A DNA stretch of 64,000 bases from Deltaproteobacteria bacterium. GTDB taxonomy: Bacteria > Myxococcota_A > UBA796 > GCA-2862545. A model generated the notes under the pieces. It searched no databases, had not been told where the DNA came from, and saw only the letters and a program-made list of their open reading frames with translations. Both the position numbers and the translations under genes were made by a program. Location: positions 1 through 64,000 of the forward strand of contig SBGP01000110.1 of NCBI GenBank assembly GCA_006226595.1, read 5' to 3'. Below, one piece after another: positions 45,331-56,063 of this stretch (its first letter is position 1; every line of letters begins with the position of its first letter).

Positions 45331-45358
45331 CATTTCGCGACAAATGAGTCGTGAAATG
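45331..45358. promoter_or_regulatory. palindromic operator upstream of the winged-helix regulator
   Basis: CATTTCGCGAC and GTCGTGAAATG are inverted repeats matching at 10 of 11 positions, separated by AAATGA. Centre at 45344.5, 33 bases before the ATG at 45378. Typical of autoregulation by a dimeric winged-helix protein. Confidence 0.6.
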
Positions 45359-45377
45359 CCCGGGAAAAACGGATAGC

Positions 45378-45665
45378 ATGGTGGTGGAGGCTTCCGTGTC
45401 GAGCTGGACCTTTCTGTCGAATCACGCCCACGTTCTGCTGCTTCTCTGCGAGGACCCGGATCTGCGCATGCGCGACATCGCAGAGAAGGTCGACATCACC
45501 GAGCGGGCCGTGCAGCGCATCGTTCACGACCTCGTCGAGGAGGGGTACATCGCCGTCCGAAAGGAAGGGCGACGCAACCACTACTCGCCGAATCTCAAGG
45601 CGCACCTGCGGCACCCGATCGAAGAGCGGGTGACCATCGGCGCGCTGGCGGCGCTGATCTCCTAG
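45378..45665 (+). CDS. small winged-helix transcription regulator
   Basis: 95 residues from the ATG at 45378; a GTG at 45351 would lie inside the operator, so I reject it. HTH core MRDIAEKVDITERAVQRIVHDLVEEGYIAVRKEGRRNHYSP has helices, recognition helix and wing, as in MarR/ArsR-type regulators. No cysteine metal site is present. It follows the DIC operon by 161 bases and is convergent with the barrel gene. Autoregulation through the palindrome is likely; a role in the DIC locus is only suggested by position. Confidence 0.88.
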   Translation: MVVEASVSSWTFLSNHAHVLLLLCEDPDLRMRDIAEKVDITERAVQRIVHDLVEEGYIAVRKEGRRNHYSPNLKAHLRHPIEERVTIGALAALIS

Positions 45666-45672
45666 ACACGTA

Positions 45673-45700
45673 CGCCAGCGACCCGACGGGCGCGCTGGCG
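45673..45700. terminator. hairpin between convergent genes
   Basis: CGCCAGCG/CGCTGGCG eight-base stem with a 12-base interval that can itself pair CCCG/CGGG. Lies between the stops at 45665 and 45736, so could end transcription from both sides. Confidence 0.5.
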
Positions 45701-45735
45701 ATGCGGTGCGTCCGTGCGCCCGAGGGCGAGGACGT

Positions 45736-47088
45736 CTAGAACTTGATGCGCGTGTTCAGCTCGGCACCGAAGGTCGGTGCGGAGAAGTCGAGCGTCGTGT
45801 CGGCGTTCTTGTAGAACTTGCCGGGGAAGAACACGCCGGCGGTGCCGGCGAGCTCGATGTGCTCGGTCGGGTTGTACTTGACGCGCGCGTCGGCCTCGAG
45901 TCCGTAGCCGCTGCGGTCCGCCTCGGAGTCCGGGAGCTTGGCGGTGCGGGCCGCGATGAGGCTGACATCCGCGAACAGGTCCTCGCGGAAGGTGTAGCCG
46001 ACGGTCGGACGCAGGTAGAGCACGTTGCTCATCGCGTTGCCGGTCAGCACCTCGTCGTAGTCCACGCCACCGTTGGCGCTGCTCGGCACGGCGGCCTGGA
46101 GGCGGGGCATGGGCTGCTCGAACATCATCAGCGCCACGTCGAAGTCGCGGTCGAACGTGAAGGTGGTGACCTTCTCGTCGACATTGCCGTCACCGGTGCC
46201 GAAGCCGCCCTCGGCGCCGAAGCGCAGCTGGTTGGCCTTGAGGCCCAGGTCGAGCACGCCACCCATCGCGGTGAGCTTGCCATCGTTGAGGCCCGCGCCG
46301 AAGTCGCCGGAGCCGAACTGGCCGATGGCTTCGAGGTCCATCGAGAACGGGCCGAGCTCGGTGCTCGCCGCCGCGTCGACGCTGAAGATCTGCACGTCGC
46401 GGCTGGGGGCGGTGCGGTACTGCAGGTACAGGCCCGCATCGACGGTCTCGGTGAGGTAGCCGACGATGCCGGAGAACGCGTGCACGCCGTCGCTGTGGTT
46501 GATGTAGCCCTCGGTGTGGATGTCCATCGCGAGGGAGGCGTACACGGCGTCGTCGAAGCGGTACTCGAACTGCGCGCGGTCGGCGGTGTCACCGAAGTCC
46601 GCGTCGAGGCCGAGGCCGTCGTTCTGCCAGATGCCGGCACCCCAGTGCAGGGGCATACGGCCGACCTTGAAGTGCGCGTTTCCGAAGTGCGCCTCGCCCC
46701 ATGCGCGCCACAGGGTGAAGTTCGCCGGCGTCGCGCCGCCATCCGCGGTGGTCGCGGTGGCCACGCCGTCGTCGAGGTCGGCCACGGCGGTCGCGCCGGT
46801 CACGTCGGGGCGGGTGAGCGGGCTGTCGCCCCAGGTCACGCCGTCGAGGGCACGGAAGTCCACGAACACGGCGGTGTGCTCGTCGATGAGGATGCGCGGA
46901 CGCAGCCACACGCGGTGCTGCACCCAGCTCTGCACGCCTTCGGCGCTGTCCTCGGTGCGGTTCAGCGAGAGGCTGTTGAACAGGCGGCCGCGAGCTCGGT
47001 AGAAGCCCTCGAAATCGACCTCGGCCGCGTAGGCGGGGAGGGAGGTCGCGACGAGCGCGAGAGCGAGCAGGGTTCGGGAAAGGGACAA
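45736..47088 (-). CDS. outer-membrane beta-barrel protein, 450 aa
   Basis: Start is TTG at 47088, with a signal MSLSRTLLALALVATSLPAYAAEV. The mature protein shows alternating strands with aromatic girdles (VWLRPRILIDEHTAVFVDFRAL, AHFKVGRMPLHWGAGIWQNDGLGL) and ends in the RIKF terminal Phe that is recognised by the Bam machinery. The R(M/Q)PLHWGAG segment is like alginate-export or DUF1302/porin barrels. Substrate unknown. Confidence 0.8.
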   Translation of the reverse strand: MSLSRTLLALALVATSLPAYAAEVDFEGFYRARGRLFNSLSLNRTEDSAEGVQSWVQHRVWLRPRILIDEHTAVFVDFRALDGVTWGDSPLTRPDVTGATAVADLDDGVATATTADGGATPANFTLWRAWGEAHFGNAHFKVGRMPLHWGAGIWQNDGLGLDADFGDTADRAQFEYRFDDAVYASLAMDIHTEGYINHSDGVHAFSGIVGYLTETVDAGLYLQYRTAPSRDVQIFSVDAAASTELGPFSMDLEAIGQFGSGDFGAGLNDGKLTAMGGVLDLGLKANQLRFGAEGGFGTGDGNVDEKVTTFTFDRDFDVALMMFEQPMPRLQAAVPSSANGGVDYDEVLTGNAMSNVLYLRPTVGYTFREDLFADVSLIAARTAKLPDSEADRSGYGLEADARVKYNPTEHIELAGTAGVFFPGKFYKNADTTLDFSAPTFGAELNTRIKF

Positions 47089-47190
47089 GAGGCTCTCTCG
47101 GAAGAGCCCGCCACTAGCACGGCTGCGGGCTGATGCAACGCGTGGGCGGGGACGTTGGGTCCCTCTCGTGTCCTCGACCCGGGTTTTCCT

Positions 47191-49419
47191 TCACCCGTGG
47201 CGCGAGACGTGGATGACAGCCTGCTGGACGTGCTTGAGCAGGGTCTCACGGTCGTAGCTGCCCTTGAGGAGGATCTGCTCGACGTGGCCCGACAGGCGCG
47301 CGTGGTCGTTGCCGGAGAGGTCCATGGCGGTGAGCACCACGACGGGGATGGTGCGCCACAGCGGATTCTTGCGCAGCTCCACGATGAACTGGAAGCCGTC
47401 CATCTCGGGCATCATCAGGTCGAGGAGGATGAGCTCGGGGCGGTTGGCGGCGACCTGCTCGAGCGCTTCGATGCCGTTCGCGGCGACCGAGACCTTCCAC
47501 CCCTCCTTGAGCAGCGAACGCGCGAGGACGTCGCGGATGTCGGGCTCGTCCTCGACCACCAGCACGGGGCACGGCGGGTTGGCGCAGCGGTAGCGACCGA
47601 GCACGCGGGTCAGCGCCTGGCGCTCGATGGGCTTGGTCAGGTAGTCCGTCGCCCCGAGGGCGTAGCCACGAGCGGCCTCCGAGACCATGGTGAGCATGAC
47701 CACCGGGATGTCGGCGAGGGCGGGGTCGCTCTTCAGGCGCCCCAGGGTCATCCACCCATCCACGTCCGGCATCATCACGTCGAGGGTGATCACGGTGGGA
47801 CCGAGCTCGCGCGCGAGTCGCAGGCCCTCTTCGCCACCGGGGGCGGTGGCGACCCGGAAGCCTTCACGTGTGAGGTGCCGCTGGAGCAGGTCGCGTACGT
47901 GCGGGTCGTCGTCGATGACGAGGACGAGACCGGCGCCCTTGGAGCCCAGCGCGGCGATCTCGGGGGGCAGGGTGGTCTCGGAGGAGTCGCCCGTCGTCGT
48001 CTCATCGAACAGCCCGGGGGGGCTGCTCGTCGTCGCGGTACGCGTGTCGCGGGGCAGGGTGAGCGTGAAGGTGCTGCCCACGCCCTCGGCGCTCTCGACG
48101 GTGATGTCACCGCCCATCATGCGCGCGAATCGCTGGCTGATCGCGAGTCCGAGGCCGGTTCCGCCGTAGCGCCGGGTGGTCGACGAGTCGGCCTGGGTGA
48201 ACTCCTGGAACAGGCGCTCCATCTGGTCGGCGTTCATGCCGATGCCCGTGTCGCGCACCCGGAACACGACGCGCTCCATGGGGCCGTCGGCCAGGGCCAT
48301 CGTGCTCTCGGCGGACACCGTGAGCGAGACCTCGCCGTCCTCCGTGAACTTACAGGCGTTCGAGAGCAGGTTGAACAAGGCCTGGCGAACCTTGGTCATG
48401 TCGCTGCGCATATGCGTGACGGACCCGTCGAGCTGGACCTTCACCGTGTTGTTGCCCTGGCTGGCGAGCGGCTGGATGGTCTGCACGACCTCTTCGACCA
48501 GGCGGGGCACGCTGAAGCTCTCGACGTAGAGCTCCATGCGGCCTGCCTCGATCTTCGACAGATCGAGGATGCCGTTGATCAGCTGAAGCAGGTGCCGGCC
48601 GGCGCCCTGGACGCGCTCGAGGTCAGCGATCATGTCCGGGCGGTCCATCTCCTCCACCTCTTCGACCAGCATCTCGCTGTAGCCGAGGATGGCGTTGAGC
48701 GGGGTGCGCAGCTCGTGGGACATGTTCGCGAGGAAGGCGCTCTTTGCGCGGCTGGCGTCGAGGGCCTGGTCGCGCGCGTTGGTGAGCTCCTCGTTCATCT
48801 TCGCGAGCTCGTCCTCGTGCGCCTTGCGCTGGGTGATGTCGCGCACCGTGTAGATGAACTTCTGCTGGTCGCCGAGCGGCACGCTCGAGAACGTGAGCTC
48901 GATGGGGAACAGGCGACCGTTCGCGTCGCAGCCTTCGGCGAGCATCTCGACACCCATGATGTCGTCGCTGGCGCTGCGGCGGTACGTGCTGATCGTCGAT
49001 TCCTGGTCGCCGTGCTTCGGCACGAGCTTGCGGATGTCCGAGCCGATCAGCTCGACCAGGGGGTACCCGAAGATGCGTCCGAGCGCGGGGTTCGCTTCTT
49101 CGATGGTGCCGGTCGCAGAAATCACGACAATGCCGTCGATCACGTTGTCCATGACGGCGCGCGTGCGTGCCTGCTGCCGGCGCTGCGACTCGGCCATGTG
49201 GCGGTTGCGCGCCACCTGGTCGTCGAAGGCCTGCTCGCGCCGACCGAACATGAAGCCGACGATGGCGAGCAGTGTGGGACTGGCGAGCATCGTGAATACA
49301 GCGGGATGCTGCACGTGCTCCTGGCCATTCGCGACGGTCAATCCAACGCCCAAAGCGAGCCAGATGGTGCCCAGAAGGGCACCTTGGAGGGCACGTCGGA
49401 TGGGGGCTTGCGTGAGCAT
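47191..49419 (-). CDS. hybrid histidine kinase with PAS and two receiver domains
   Basis: 742 residues. Two N-terminal membrane segments (about residues 10-30 and 43-60), PAS domain near 90-205 ([30 protein letters not shown]), HisKA with [23 protein letters not shown], intact HATPase ([28 protein letters not shown]), then two receivers with phosphoacceptors in [12 protein letters not shown] and [11 protein letters not shown]. No output domain, so signals pass to a partner. Divergent from the histidine kinase at 49606, which shares its H-box sequence. Confidence 0.95.
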   Translation of the reverse strand: MLTQAPIRRALQGALLGTIWLALGVGLTVANGQEHVQHPAVFTMLASPTLLAIVGFMFGRREQAFDDQVARNRHMAESQRRQQARTRAVMDNVIDGIVVISATGTIEEANPALGRIFGYPLVELIGSDIRKLVPKHGDQESTISTYRRSASDDIMGVEMLAEGCDANGRLFPIELTFSSVPLGDQQKFIYTVRDITQRKAHEDELAKMNEELTNARDQALDASRAKSAFLANMSHELRTPLNAILGYSEMLVEEVEEMDRPDMIADLERVQGAGRHLLQLINGILDLSKIEAGRMELYVESFSVPRLVEEVVQTIQPLASQGNNTVKVQLDGSVTHMRSDMTKVRQALFNLLSNACKFTEDGEVSLTVSAESTMALADGPMERVVFRVRDTGIGMNADQMERLFQEFTQADSSTTRRYGGTGLGLAISQRFARMMGGDITVESAEGVGSTFTLTLPRDTRTATTSSPPGLFDETTTGDSSETTLPPEIAALGSKGAGLVLVIDDDPHVRDLLQRHLTREGFRVATAPGGEEGLRLARELGPTVITLDVMMPDVDGWMTLGRLKSDPALADIPVVMLTMVSEAARGYALGATDYLTKPIERQALTRVLGRYRCANPPCPVLVVEDEPDIRDVLARSLLKEGWKVSVAANGIEALEQVAANRPELILLDLMMPEMDGFQFIVELRKNPLWRTIPVVVLTAMDLSGNDHARLSGHVEQILLKGSYDRETLLKHVQQAVIHVSRHG

Positions 49420-49499
49420 AGGGGACCCTGACTACACCATGATAGCTGGCTTTGCCATGCCGGATGGCCGAAGGCGTCGCGCCGTGCGTTTCGGCCTCT

Positions 49500-49512
49500 G
49501 GTACAGTGCGCG
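49500..49512 (+). promoter_or_regulatory. GGTACAGTGCGCG promoter-like motif, copy 1
   Basis: Identical 13-base word to that at 56039, where it sits 12 bases ahead of a start codon. TACAGT may be a -10 element. Here it lies between the divergent kinases. Confidence 0.4.
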
Positions 49513-49605
49513 AGTACAGCTTCTGTGGAGGACGCTTGGCCGACGGCGTGTCCGGTCGGACACATCGCTGTGACCGCGCGCGGAACCCCTATCGAGGGGG
49601 GCGCG

Positions 49606-50910
<1,305 letters not shown>

Positions 50911-50920
50911 CGAGGCACTG

Positions 50921-51886
50921 ATGGCCGCCCTGTTCGTGGTGCTCGGATTGGTGGCGCTCGTACTGGGGGCCGATCTCGCGGTGGGCGGTGCGCAGCGCCT
51001 CGGACGCAGGGTCGGCATCAGCGATCTGGTCATCGGGCTCACCATCACCTCGATCGGCACGTCGCTTCCGGAGCTGGCGACGACACTGACCGCGGCGGTG
51101 ACGGCGCAGGGGCCGGGCTCCGAGGAAGCGGCGGGTGTCGGCCTCGGCAACATCCTCGGCAGCAACCTGTTCCTGCTGCTGGGGCTCATGGGCCTCACCG
51201 GCGTCGTGCGCACGCTGCACATCGATCATCGGTCGCTGTACCGCGATGGCGTGGCGCTCGGCGTAGCCACGGCGCTCTCCGCGGGTGCCATGCTCAGCGG
51301 GCAGCTCGGGCGCGTGGAGGGCGTGCTGCTCGCGGTCGCCTACGTCGTGTACCTGGTGGTGCTGCTGCGAACCGAGCCCCGTGACGCCGTGCCCTCCGCG
51401 GAGGAGGACGGGTTCTTCCTCGACTCGCTGGGCGTGCCCGAGCCGGCGACCGACGGCGCACGGGTGGTCGTCGGACTCGTCGTGCTCGTGCTCGGCGCGG
51501 GGGTCGTGGTGCAGCGGGGTATCGAGCTCGCGGAGGTTCTTGGCGTGAACGCGACGCTGGTCGGCGTGCTGGCGGGCATCGGTACCAGCCTGCCCGAGGT
51601 CGTCGTGTCGTTGCGCTCGGCGGCCAAGGGCAGCGCCGACATCGCGGTGGGCAACATCCTCGGCAGCAGCGTGGTCAACTTGCTGCTGTGCCTCGGACTG
51701 TCCGCGGCGGTCGCGCCGATCCCCGTACCGGACACGGTGCTGCGCCTCGACACGCCCTTCCTCGTCGCGGGGACGGTGATCGCGCTGGCCCTGATGACCG
51801 AGCGTCGCGACGTCACGCGTGCCGAGGGCGTCGCGCTGCTGACGACCTTCGCGCTGTACCTCTACCTGAGGGCCGTGTACGGCTAG
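50921..51886 (+). CDS. CaCA-family sodium/calcium exchanger-like protein
   Basis: 321 residues, ten predicted membrane segments. The two alpha repeats are GTSLPELATTLTAA..GNILGSNLFLLLGLMG and GTSLPEVVVSLRSAAKGS..GNILGSSVVNLLLCLG, both with the transport-site Glu and Asn of the YrbG group. Exchanges cations, typically Na+ for Ca2+. Starts 11 bases after the histidine kinase stop, so probably co-transcribed; whether the kinase senses the ion is speculation. Confidence 0.93.
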   Translation: MAALFVVLGLVALVLGADLAVGGAQRLGRRVGISDLVIGLTITSIGTSLPELATTLTAAVTAQGPGSEEAAGVGLGNILGSNLFLLLGLMGLTGVVRTLHIDHRSLYRDGVALGVATALSAGAMLSGQLGRVEGVLLAVAYVVYLVVLLRTEPRDAVPSAEEDGFFLDSLGVPEPATDGARVVVGLVVLVLGAGVVVQRGIELAEVLGVNATLVGVLAGIGTSLPEVVVSLRSAAKGSADIAVGNILGSSVVNLLLCLGLSAAVAPIPVPDTVLRLDTPFLVAGTVIALALMTERRDVTRAEGVALLTTFALYLYLRAVYG

Positions 51887-51958
51887 CCATCGCAGCCCGA
51901 TGAGCCGCACAGGGTGCTGGCAGTGCCGCAAACCCGGACAGCACGTCCCAGGGGTGGG

Positions 51959-52321
51959 CTAGCCCAGCAGGGCCTCGATCTTGCCGAGCAGACGCTTGAG
52001 GTCGACCGGCTTGGTGTCGTAGTCGTCGCAGCCCGACTCGAGGGCCTTCTCGCGGTCGCCGCGCATGGCATGAGCGGTGAGGGCGATGACCGGGATGTTC
52101 CGGGTGCCGTCACCGTTCTTGAGCTCGGTGGTCGCGGTCCAGCCGTCCTTCACCGGGAGGCTCATGTCCATGAGGATGAGGTCCGGGGACTCGGAGCGCG
52201 CGAGATCGACGCCCTCCTGCCCGTCGACGGCGATCACGACCTCGAAGCCCTTCCGCGCGAGGCGGCGGGACAGCATGTCGCGATTCAGCTCGTTGTCTTC
52301 GACCAGCAGGATCTTCGGCAT
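51959..52321 (-). CDS. single-domain response regulator
   Basis: 120 residues, receiver only. MPKILLVEDNELNRDMLSRRL, phosphoacceptor Asp in LILMDMSLPVKDG, Thr in IALTAHAM and Lys in YDTKPVDLKRLL. CheY/DivK-like diffusible phosphotransfer protein, likely served by hybrid kinases such as the one at 47191. It may also act in chemotaxis-like circuits. ATG at 52321. It is separated by 77 bases from the operon at 52399. Confidence 0.93.
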   Translation of the reverse strand: MPKILLVEDNELNRDMLSRRLARKGFEVVIAVDGQEGVDLARSESPDLILMDMSLPVKDGWTATTELKNGDGTRNIPVIALTAHAMRGDREKALESGCDDYDTKPVDLKRLLGKIEALLG

Positions 52322-52398
52322 CCGTTCCTCGTCGGCCCGTGGGTGCGGGCGCGTATCGGCCACTTGTACCGGGTTCGAAGCGCGATGACCACCCGATG

Positions 52399-53862
52399 TC
52401 AGCGGGCAAACAGCGTTGCTCGGCTGCGCACGCCGATGAACGCGGTGTGCGCAGGACGTGCGATGAAGTCTTCGGCGCCGCCGGGACGCTCGAGTGCGAG
52501 GCCGAAGCCCTGGATCCAGCCGGCTTGTACGCCGAGCGTCTCGGTGAGTGGAAGCTCGCCACGCACACCCACCGCGGCATGCCAGGGGAGCAGCGCACCG
52601 AGAGTGAGCTGCAGCTGGGGAATGCCGCCAGACACGTAGAGGTGTGGGCGTACGCGCCACGTGCCGACCCCGACGGGCAGGGTGTGGTGCGCGCCGCTGG
52701 GGAACGCGAGGTCGAGGCCACCGCCGAACACGCCAGGTCCGAGGTGCATGCTCACGCGACCGCCGATGACCGGGGCGACGGCGTTCACGGTGCTGCTCTC
52801 GTGGGGCGCGGAGTTGGCGTTCTCGAGCAGGTAGTGCGGGTCGTAGAGCCAGCCGAGGGCCACGTGGGTGCCGACCTCGAGGCCGTCTCCCGGCATGTTC
52901 ACCTTGGGCGCTCGCGTGGTCGCCGAGGACGGCTCCACACCGGTGCTCGCCGCGCGGATCGCGAGGTTCTCGTCGATGCGGTAGAGCAGGCTTCCGTCGC
53001 CGGTGCGCACGGCCACGTGAGCGGTGGGCGGCAGCCGCGCGAAAGCCGCGGCGATGCGGCTCTCGAGGGTCAGCGTCGTCGGCGCTTCGCGGAGCTTCAC
53101 GGCGAGCAGCACGAGGTCGCGCTCGGAAGGTGGCAGCTCCATACGGAACTCGCCGCCCGGGGCCATGCGCACATCCGAGTGCGAGCGAAGCCCTTCCTCG
53201 CCGACGATGGCCAGGTAGTGCTTGCCCGGGGTGACGCGCACGCGTAGCCCCGCCGGAGCGATCGACCCGTCGATGCGCAGCGCTGCGCTGTGGGGGAGCT
53301 CGGCGAGCACGACCGTCGCCTGAGGCGCGACCTTTACGCGGGCGCGGGCCTCGTCGAAGGCGCGAAGCTCGGGTTCCTCGGCGATGTCCTCGGGCTTCGG
53401 TTTGCGCTCGGGGTCGAGGGCGACGGCGTCCACCCAGGGGCGGACCTCGACGGTCCCGCCGACCACGAGTCGGTAGGGGGCCGCCGCGGGCTCGGTGGCG
53501 AGCTGGTCCTGGAAGTAGCGGCGCACCGCGAAGCCCTGGAAGGCCAGCGCGCTGTACAGCAGGTCGCGGTCGTTGCCGTCGCGCAGGACCTCGACGTCGT
53601 CGATGGCTGCCTGCAGGCGCGCCATGATCTCGAGCTCGCCGTCGAACTCGTGCACCAGCGGGCGCACGGCTTCCAGCTCGACCCGCAGGTTCTCCAGCGC
53701 GTCGATGTGCTCCTGGCGAATGCCGCCCTCCGGGGCGACGACCTGACGCGGCACACGGGTGAGGTCGGGGGCGAGCTCCGGGTCCGGAGGCTCCGAGAGC
53801 CACACGACGGAGCCTCCCGCCCACGCGGTGGTGAGCCAGAAGATGAGGGCGATCAGCGACAT
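52399..53862 (-). CDS. exported PEGA-like/beta-barrel protein, last gene of kinase operon
   Basis: 487 residues. Signal MSLIALIFWLTTAWAGG. The first 200 residues are helical (VRPLVHEFDGELEIMARLQAAIDDVEVLRD). A PEGA-like segment follows (SAALRIDGSIAPAGLRVRVTPGKHYLAIVGEEGL), and the last 200 residues read as beta strands (VGTHVALGWLYD, HLYVSGGIPQLQLTLGAL) ending TLFAR. The ATG overlaps the kinase gene stop by 10 bases. Probably an envelope partner of that kinase. Confidence 0.75.
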   Translation of the reverse strand: MSLIALIFWLTTAWAGGSVVWLSEPPDPELAPDLTRVPRQVVAPEGGIRQEHIDALENLRVELEAVRPLVHEFDGELEIMARLQAAIDDVEVLRDGNDRDLLYSALAFQGFAVRRYFQDQLATEPAAAPYRLVVGGTVEVRPWVDAVALDPERKPKPEDIAEEPELRAFDEARARVKVAPQATVVLAELPHSAALRIDGSIAPAGLRVRVTPGKHYLAIVGEEGLRSHSDVRMAPGGEFRMELPPSERDLVLLAVKLREAPTTLTLESRIAAAFARLPPTAHVAVRTGDGSLLYRIDENLAIRAASTGVEPSSATTRAPKVNMPGDGLEVGTHVALGWLYDPHYLLENANSAPHESSTVNAVAPVIGGRVSMHLGPGVFGGGLDLAFPSGAHHTLPVGVGTWRVRPHLYVSGGIPQLQLTLGALLPWHAAVGVRGELPLTETLGVQAGWIQGFGLALERPGGAEDFIARPAHTAFIGVRSRATLFAR

Positions 53863-55481
53863 GAGAGGCCTCCGCCTTGCACCGTGCACGCGAGCCCGCG
53901 GGCTTCGTTGACCTCGACGGTCGTCTTGTAGGTCTGACCCCCGGTCTCGACCGTGACCTTGCACGGTCCGGGGTAGAGCGATCGCACGAGCGCGGACTCC
54001 GTGCCCTCGGCCGAGGCCCGCACGCAGGTCACCGCGATGCGGTCCGCACCCAGGGACGAGAACTTTGCGGCGCGCAGCGGTGCGGCATCGACGGGAACCG
54101 GTGTGGGAGCCGGCGCGGGCTGGACGGGGGCTGGGCCCGGCCGAACCGGCGCGGGAGCCGGCTGAACGGGCGCGGGAGCCGGGCGGACCGGCGTGGGCGC
54201 GGGGGCGGGCTGGACCGCGGCGACCTGCACAGGCTCGGGCTGCACGGGCGCTGGCTGGACGGGCACGGGCACAGGCGCCACCGGCTGTGGACGCTCGACC
54301 ACCCGGGCGACGTAGGCCTCGCCGACGACCGCGTCCACGCCGCGGGCGGTGGGCAGGTCGAGGGGCAGGGGCGCGTTGGCGAGCTGCACGATGAGCGCGA
54401 GCATGCACGCGACCGCAGATCCCCACACGGGGCGGTAGTACGACGGCGTCTCGCTCTGGTTGGCGCCCTCGGTGAACATGTTCGGAAGCTCGATGGACCG
54501 GTCACTCGTGAGCGCGCTCGGGTCGTCGTCGGCGCCGACCAGTCGGTCCATCTGTCGCGAGCCGTCGGCCACGTATTCGCCCACCCGCGGGAAGAAGCGA
54601 CGCGCGAAGCTCGCCATGTCGTCGCCGGGGATCTCTCGCGCCATCTTGCGAGCGAGCTCGGCGACCGCGGCGGCCGGAGGACGCTTGGCCTCGGCGAAGT
54701 TGAGCATGGCCTCGAGCAGCTGCACGATGGGCGGCGCGTAGGGGCCGCAGCGGCGCTCGATGCGGGTCATCGCCTTGCTGATCTTCTCGTTGTGCTGGTT
54801 CCACTCGAGCTCGGCGTTGCCGAGCGGGCGTCCGACGAGGAACTCGTACAGCACCGCGCCGAGGGAGTAGATGTCGCCGGCCGCTCCGTCCGGCTCCTCG
54901 CGGCGACGCTCGGGGGCCATGTAGCGGATCGAGCCGTAGCGTACGGACTGGGTCAGGGCCTCGCGACCCTCGAAGTCCGCGCGGGCGATGCCGAAGTCGA
55001 GGACCTTGATGTCGCCATCGGGCGTGAGGCGGATGTTCGACGGCTTGATGTCGCGGTGGACCACGCGCAGCGAGTCGCCGTCGGGAGACGCATTCCACGC
55101 GGCGTCGAGGGCGGCGGCGACCGCGGCACAGATCTCGAGGCAGGCGGGCACGGGGAAGGGCTCGCGGGCCTTGCGACAGGCCTTGATCACGAGGTTGCCG
55201 TCCCAGCCGTCAATGAACTCCATGATCACGGCCCAGCGGCCGCTCACGCGCACCAGGCCGTCGACCTGGACGATGTGCCGGTGGCGGAGCTGACCCAGCA
55301 GGCGTGCCTCGTCGCGGAAGCGCTGCCCTGCGTCCTCGTGGCGCTCCCACATCGGGTGCAGGACCTTGAGCGCGACCTGCTTGCGAAAGCCGCCCACCGA
55401 CTGCATCTCGGCCTGGTACACCGTGCCGAAGGTGCCCGTGCCGAGCTCCTTGAGCAGCCGGTACTGGCGGCCTCCGCTCAC
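53853..55481 (-). CDS. membrane Ser/Thr protein kinase with Pro-rich linker
   Basis: 542 residues, GTG start overlapping the lipoprotein stop. Kinase domain about 8-295: LGTGTFGTVYQAEM glycine loop, VALKVL lysine, HRDIKPSNI, DFG in VLDFGIARAD and APERRRE. One membrane helix at about 345-362 (AVACMLALIVQLANAPL). Outside, a 75-residue Pro/Ala/Val/Gln stretch built of PAPAPVQ-like units, then a small domain with several cysteines (TCVRAS, GPCKVTV, LACTVQGGGLSC). Likely a receptor kinase sensing periplasmic signals with the neighbouring barrel and lipoprotein. Confidence 0.93.
   Translation of the reverse strand: MSGGRQYRLLKELGTGTFGTVYQAEMQSVGGFRKQVALKVLHPMWERHEDAGQRFRDEARLLGQLRHRHIVQVDGLVRVSGRWAVIMEFIDGWDGNLVIKACRKAREPFPVPACLEICAAVAAALDAAWNASPDGDSLRVVHRDIKPSNIRLTPDGDIKVLDFGIARADFEGREALTQSVRYGSIRYMAPERRREEPDGAAGDIYSLGAVLYEFLVGRPLGNAELEWNQHNEKISKAMTRIERRCGPYAPPIVQLLEAMLNFAEAKRPPAAAVAELARKMAREIPGDDMASFARRFFPRVGEYVADGSRQMDRLVGADDDPSALTSDRSIELPNMFTEGANQSETPSYYRPVWGSAVACMLALIVQLANAPLPLDLPTARGVDAVVGEAYVARVVERPQPVAPVPVPVQPAPVQPEPVQVAAVQPAPAPTPVRPAPAPVQPAPAPVRPGPAPVQPAPAPTPVPVDAAPLRAAKFSSLGADRIAVTCVRASAEGTESALVRSLYPGPCKVTVETGGQTYKTTVEVNEARGLACTVQGGGLSCR
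54090..54295. repeat. low-complexity proline-rich coding repeat
   Basis: Tandem GC-rich units coding for PAPAPVQP, PAPAPVRP and similar in the extracytoplasmic linker of the kinase at 53853. Copy number could vary between strains. Spacer between kinase and sensor. Confidence 0.7.
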
Positions 55482-55918
55482 CCGCCCACGCAGTCCGCGC
55501 TGGCCGCGACCGCGATGGTCGCCTCGTAGCGAACCGGCGGGTCGAGGGGCTGGTGCTGGTTGTCGACGAGCTCGACGACCAGGCGCTGGCTGCCCTCGGG
55601 CAGCTGCTTGGCGCCGACGAGCTCGACGAAGGACGACGAAGACTCGGCGATCACCGCTTCCTGGCAGCCCTGGACCTCGCGGAGAAGGTGCCAGTGGCCC
55701 TGGCCCTCGACCTGTGCGCCTCCGATATCGTCGGAGAGTTCGAAGTCCTCGACGCTCACGTAGGCGGTGAGGTCGGGGCAATACGTCAGGTCCGGATTGG
55801 TCTCCGGAAACAGCAGCCGGATCTCTCCGGGGTCTGCCGGCGCCTCACCGGTATCGAGCGGTGGCGGCGGGCATGCGGTGAGCACGGCGAGAAGCAGAGG
55901 GAGCGCGCGAGTTCGCAT
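55478..55918 (-). CDS. lipoprotein, 146 aa, first gene of the kinase operon
   Basis: Signal MRTRALPLLLAVLTACPPPP with lipobox LTAC. The mature part is a short beta-rich domain with Cys pairs (LTYCPDLTAYVSV, VQGCQEAVI), likely disulfide-linked; its C-terminus ends CVGG. Not recognised. The stop overlaps the kinase GTG start (GTGA). Divergent from the ceramidase. Function presumably in the envelope with the downstream kinase. Confidence 0.75.
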   Translation of the reverse strand: MRTRALPLLLAVLTACPPPPLDTGEAPADPGEIRLLFPETNPDLTYCPDLTAYVSVEDFELSDDIGGAQVEGQGHWHLLREVQGCQEAVIAESSSSFVELVGAKQLPEGSQRLVVELVDNQHQPLDPPVRYEATIAVAASADCVGG

Positions 55919-56038
55919 CGAGGGAAGTTTACCACCGGTTGGGAGGGGGCCGCCCGGTTCCGTTGCCAACAGGGCATGACACTTGTCTGGAAATGGTGCG
56001 AGATCACGCCGAGAAGCTGCGTGTGGGTCCGCTCCGGC

Positions 56039-56051
56039 GGTACAGTGCGCG
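56039..56051 (+). promoter_or_regulatory. GGTACAGTGCGCG promoter-like motif, copy 2
   Basis: Identical to the word at 49500. Ends 12 bases before the ceramidase ATG and just before its GGAGG. TACAGT would be the -10 of a promoter with a very short leader. Confidence 0.4.
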
Positions 56052-56063
56052 CTCGGAGGTTCC

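Noticed and set aside
47130-47150. Sigma-54-like TTGCAT on the minus strand upstream of the barrel gene at 47088
   Set aside because: The dinucleotide ten bases upstream of GC is CG, not GG, so the invariant -24 element is missing.
47180-47197. CGGGT/ACCCG hairpin at the hybrid kinase stop
   Set aside because: Overlaps the stop codon, has a five-base stem and no T-run in the correct position; too weak to call a terminator.
53931-53945. Another GGTCTGACCCC word inside the kinase gene
   Set aside because: Single partial copy within coding sequence, no inverted partner; chance similarity to the 17995 repeat.
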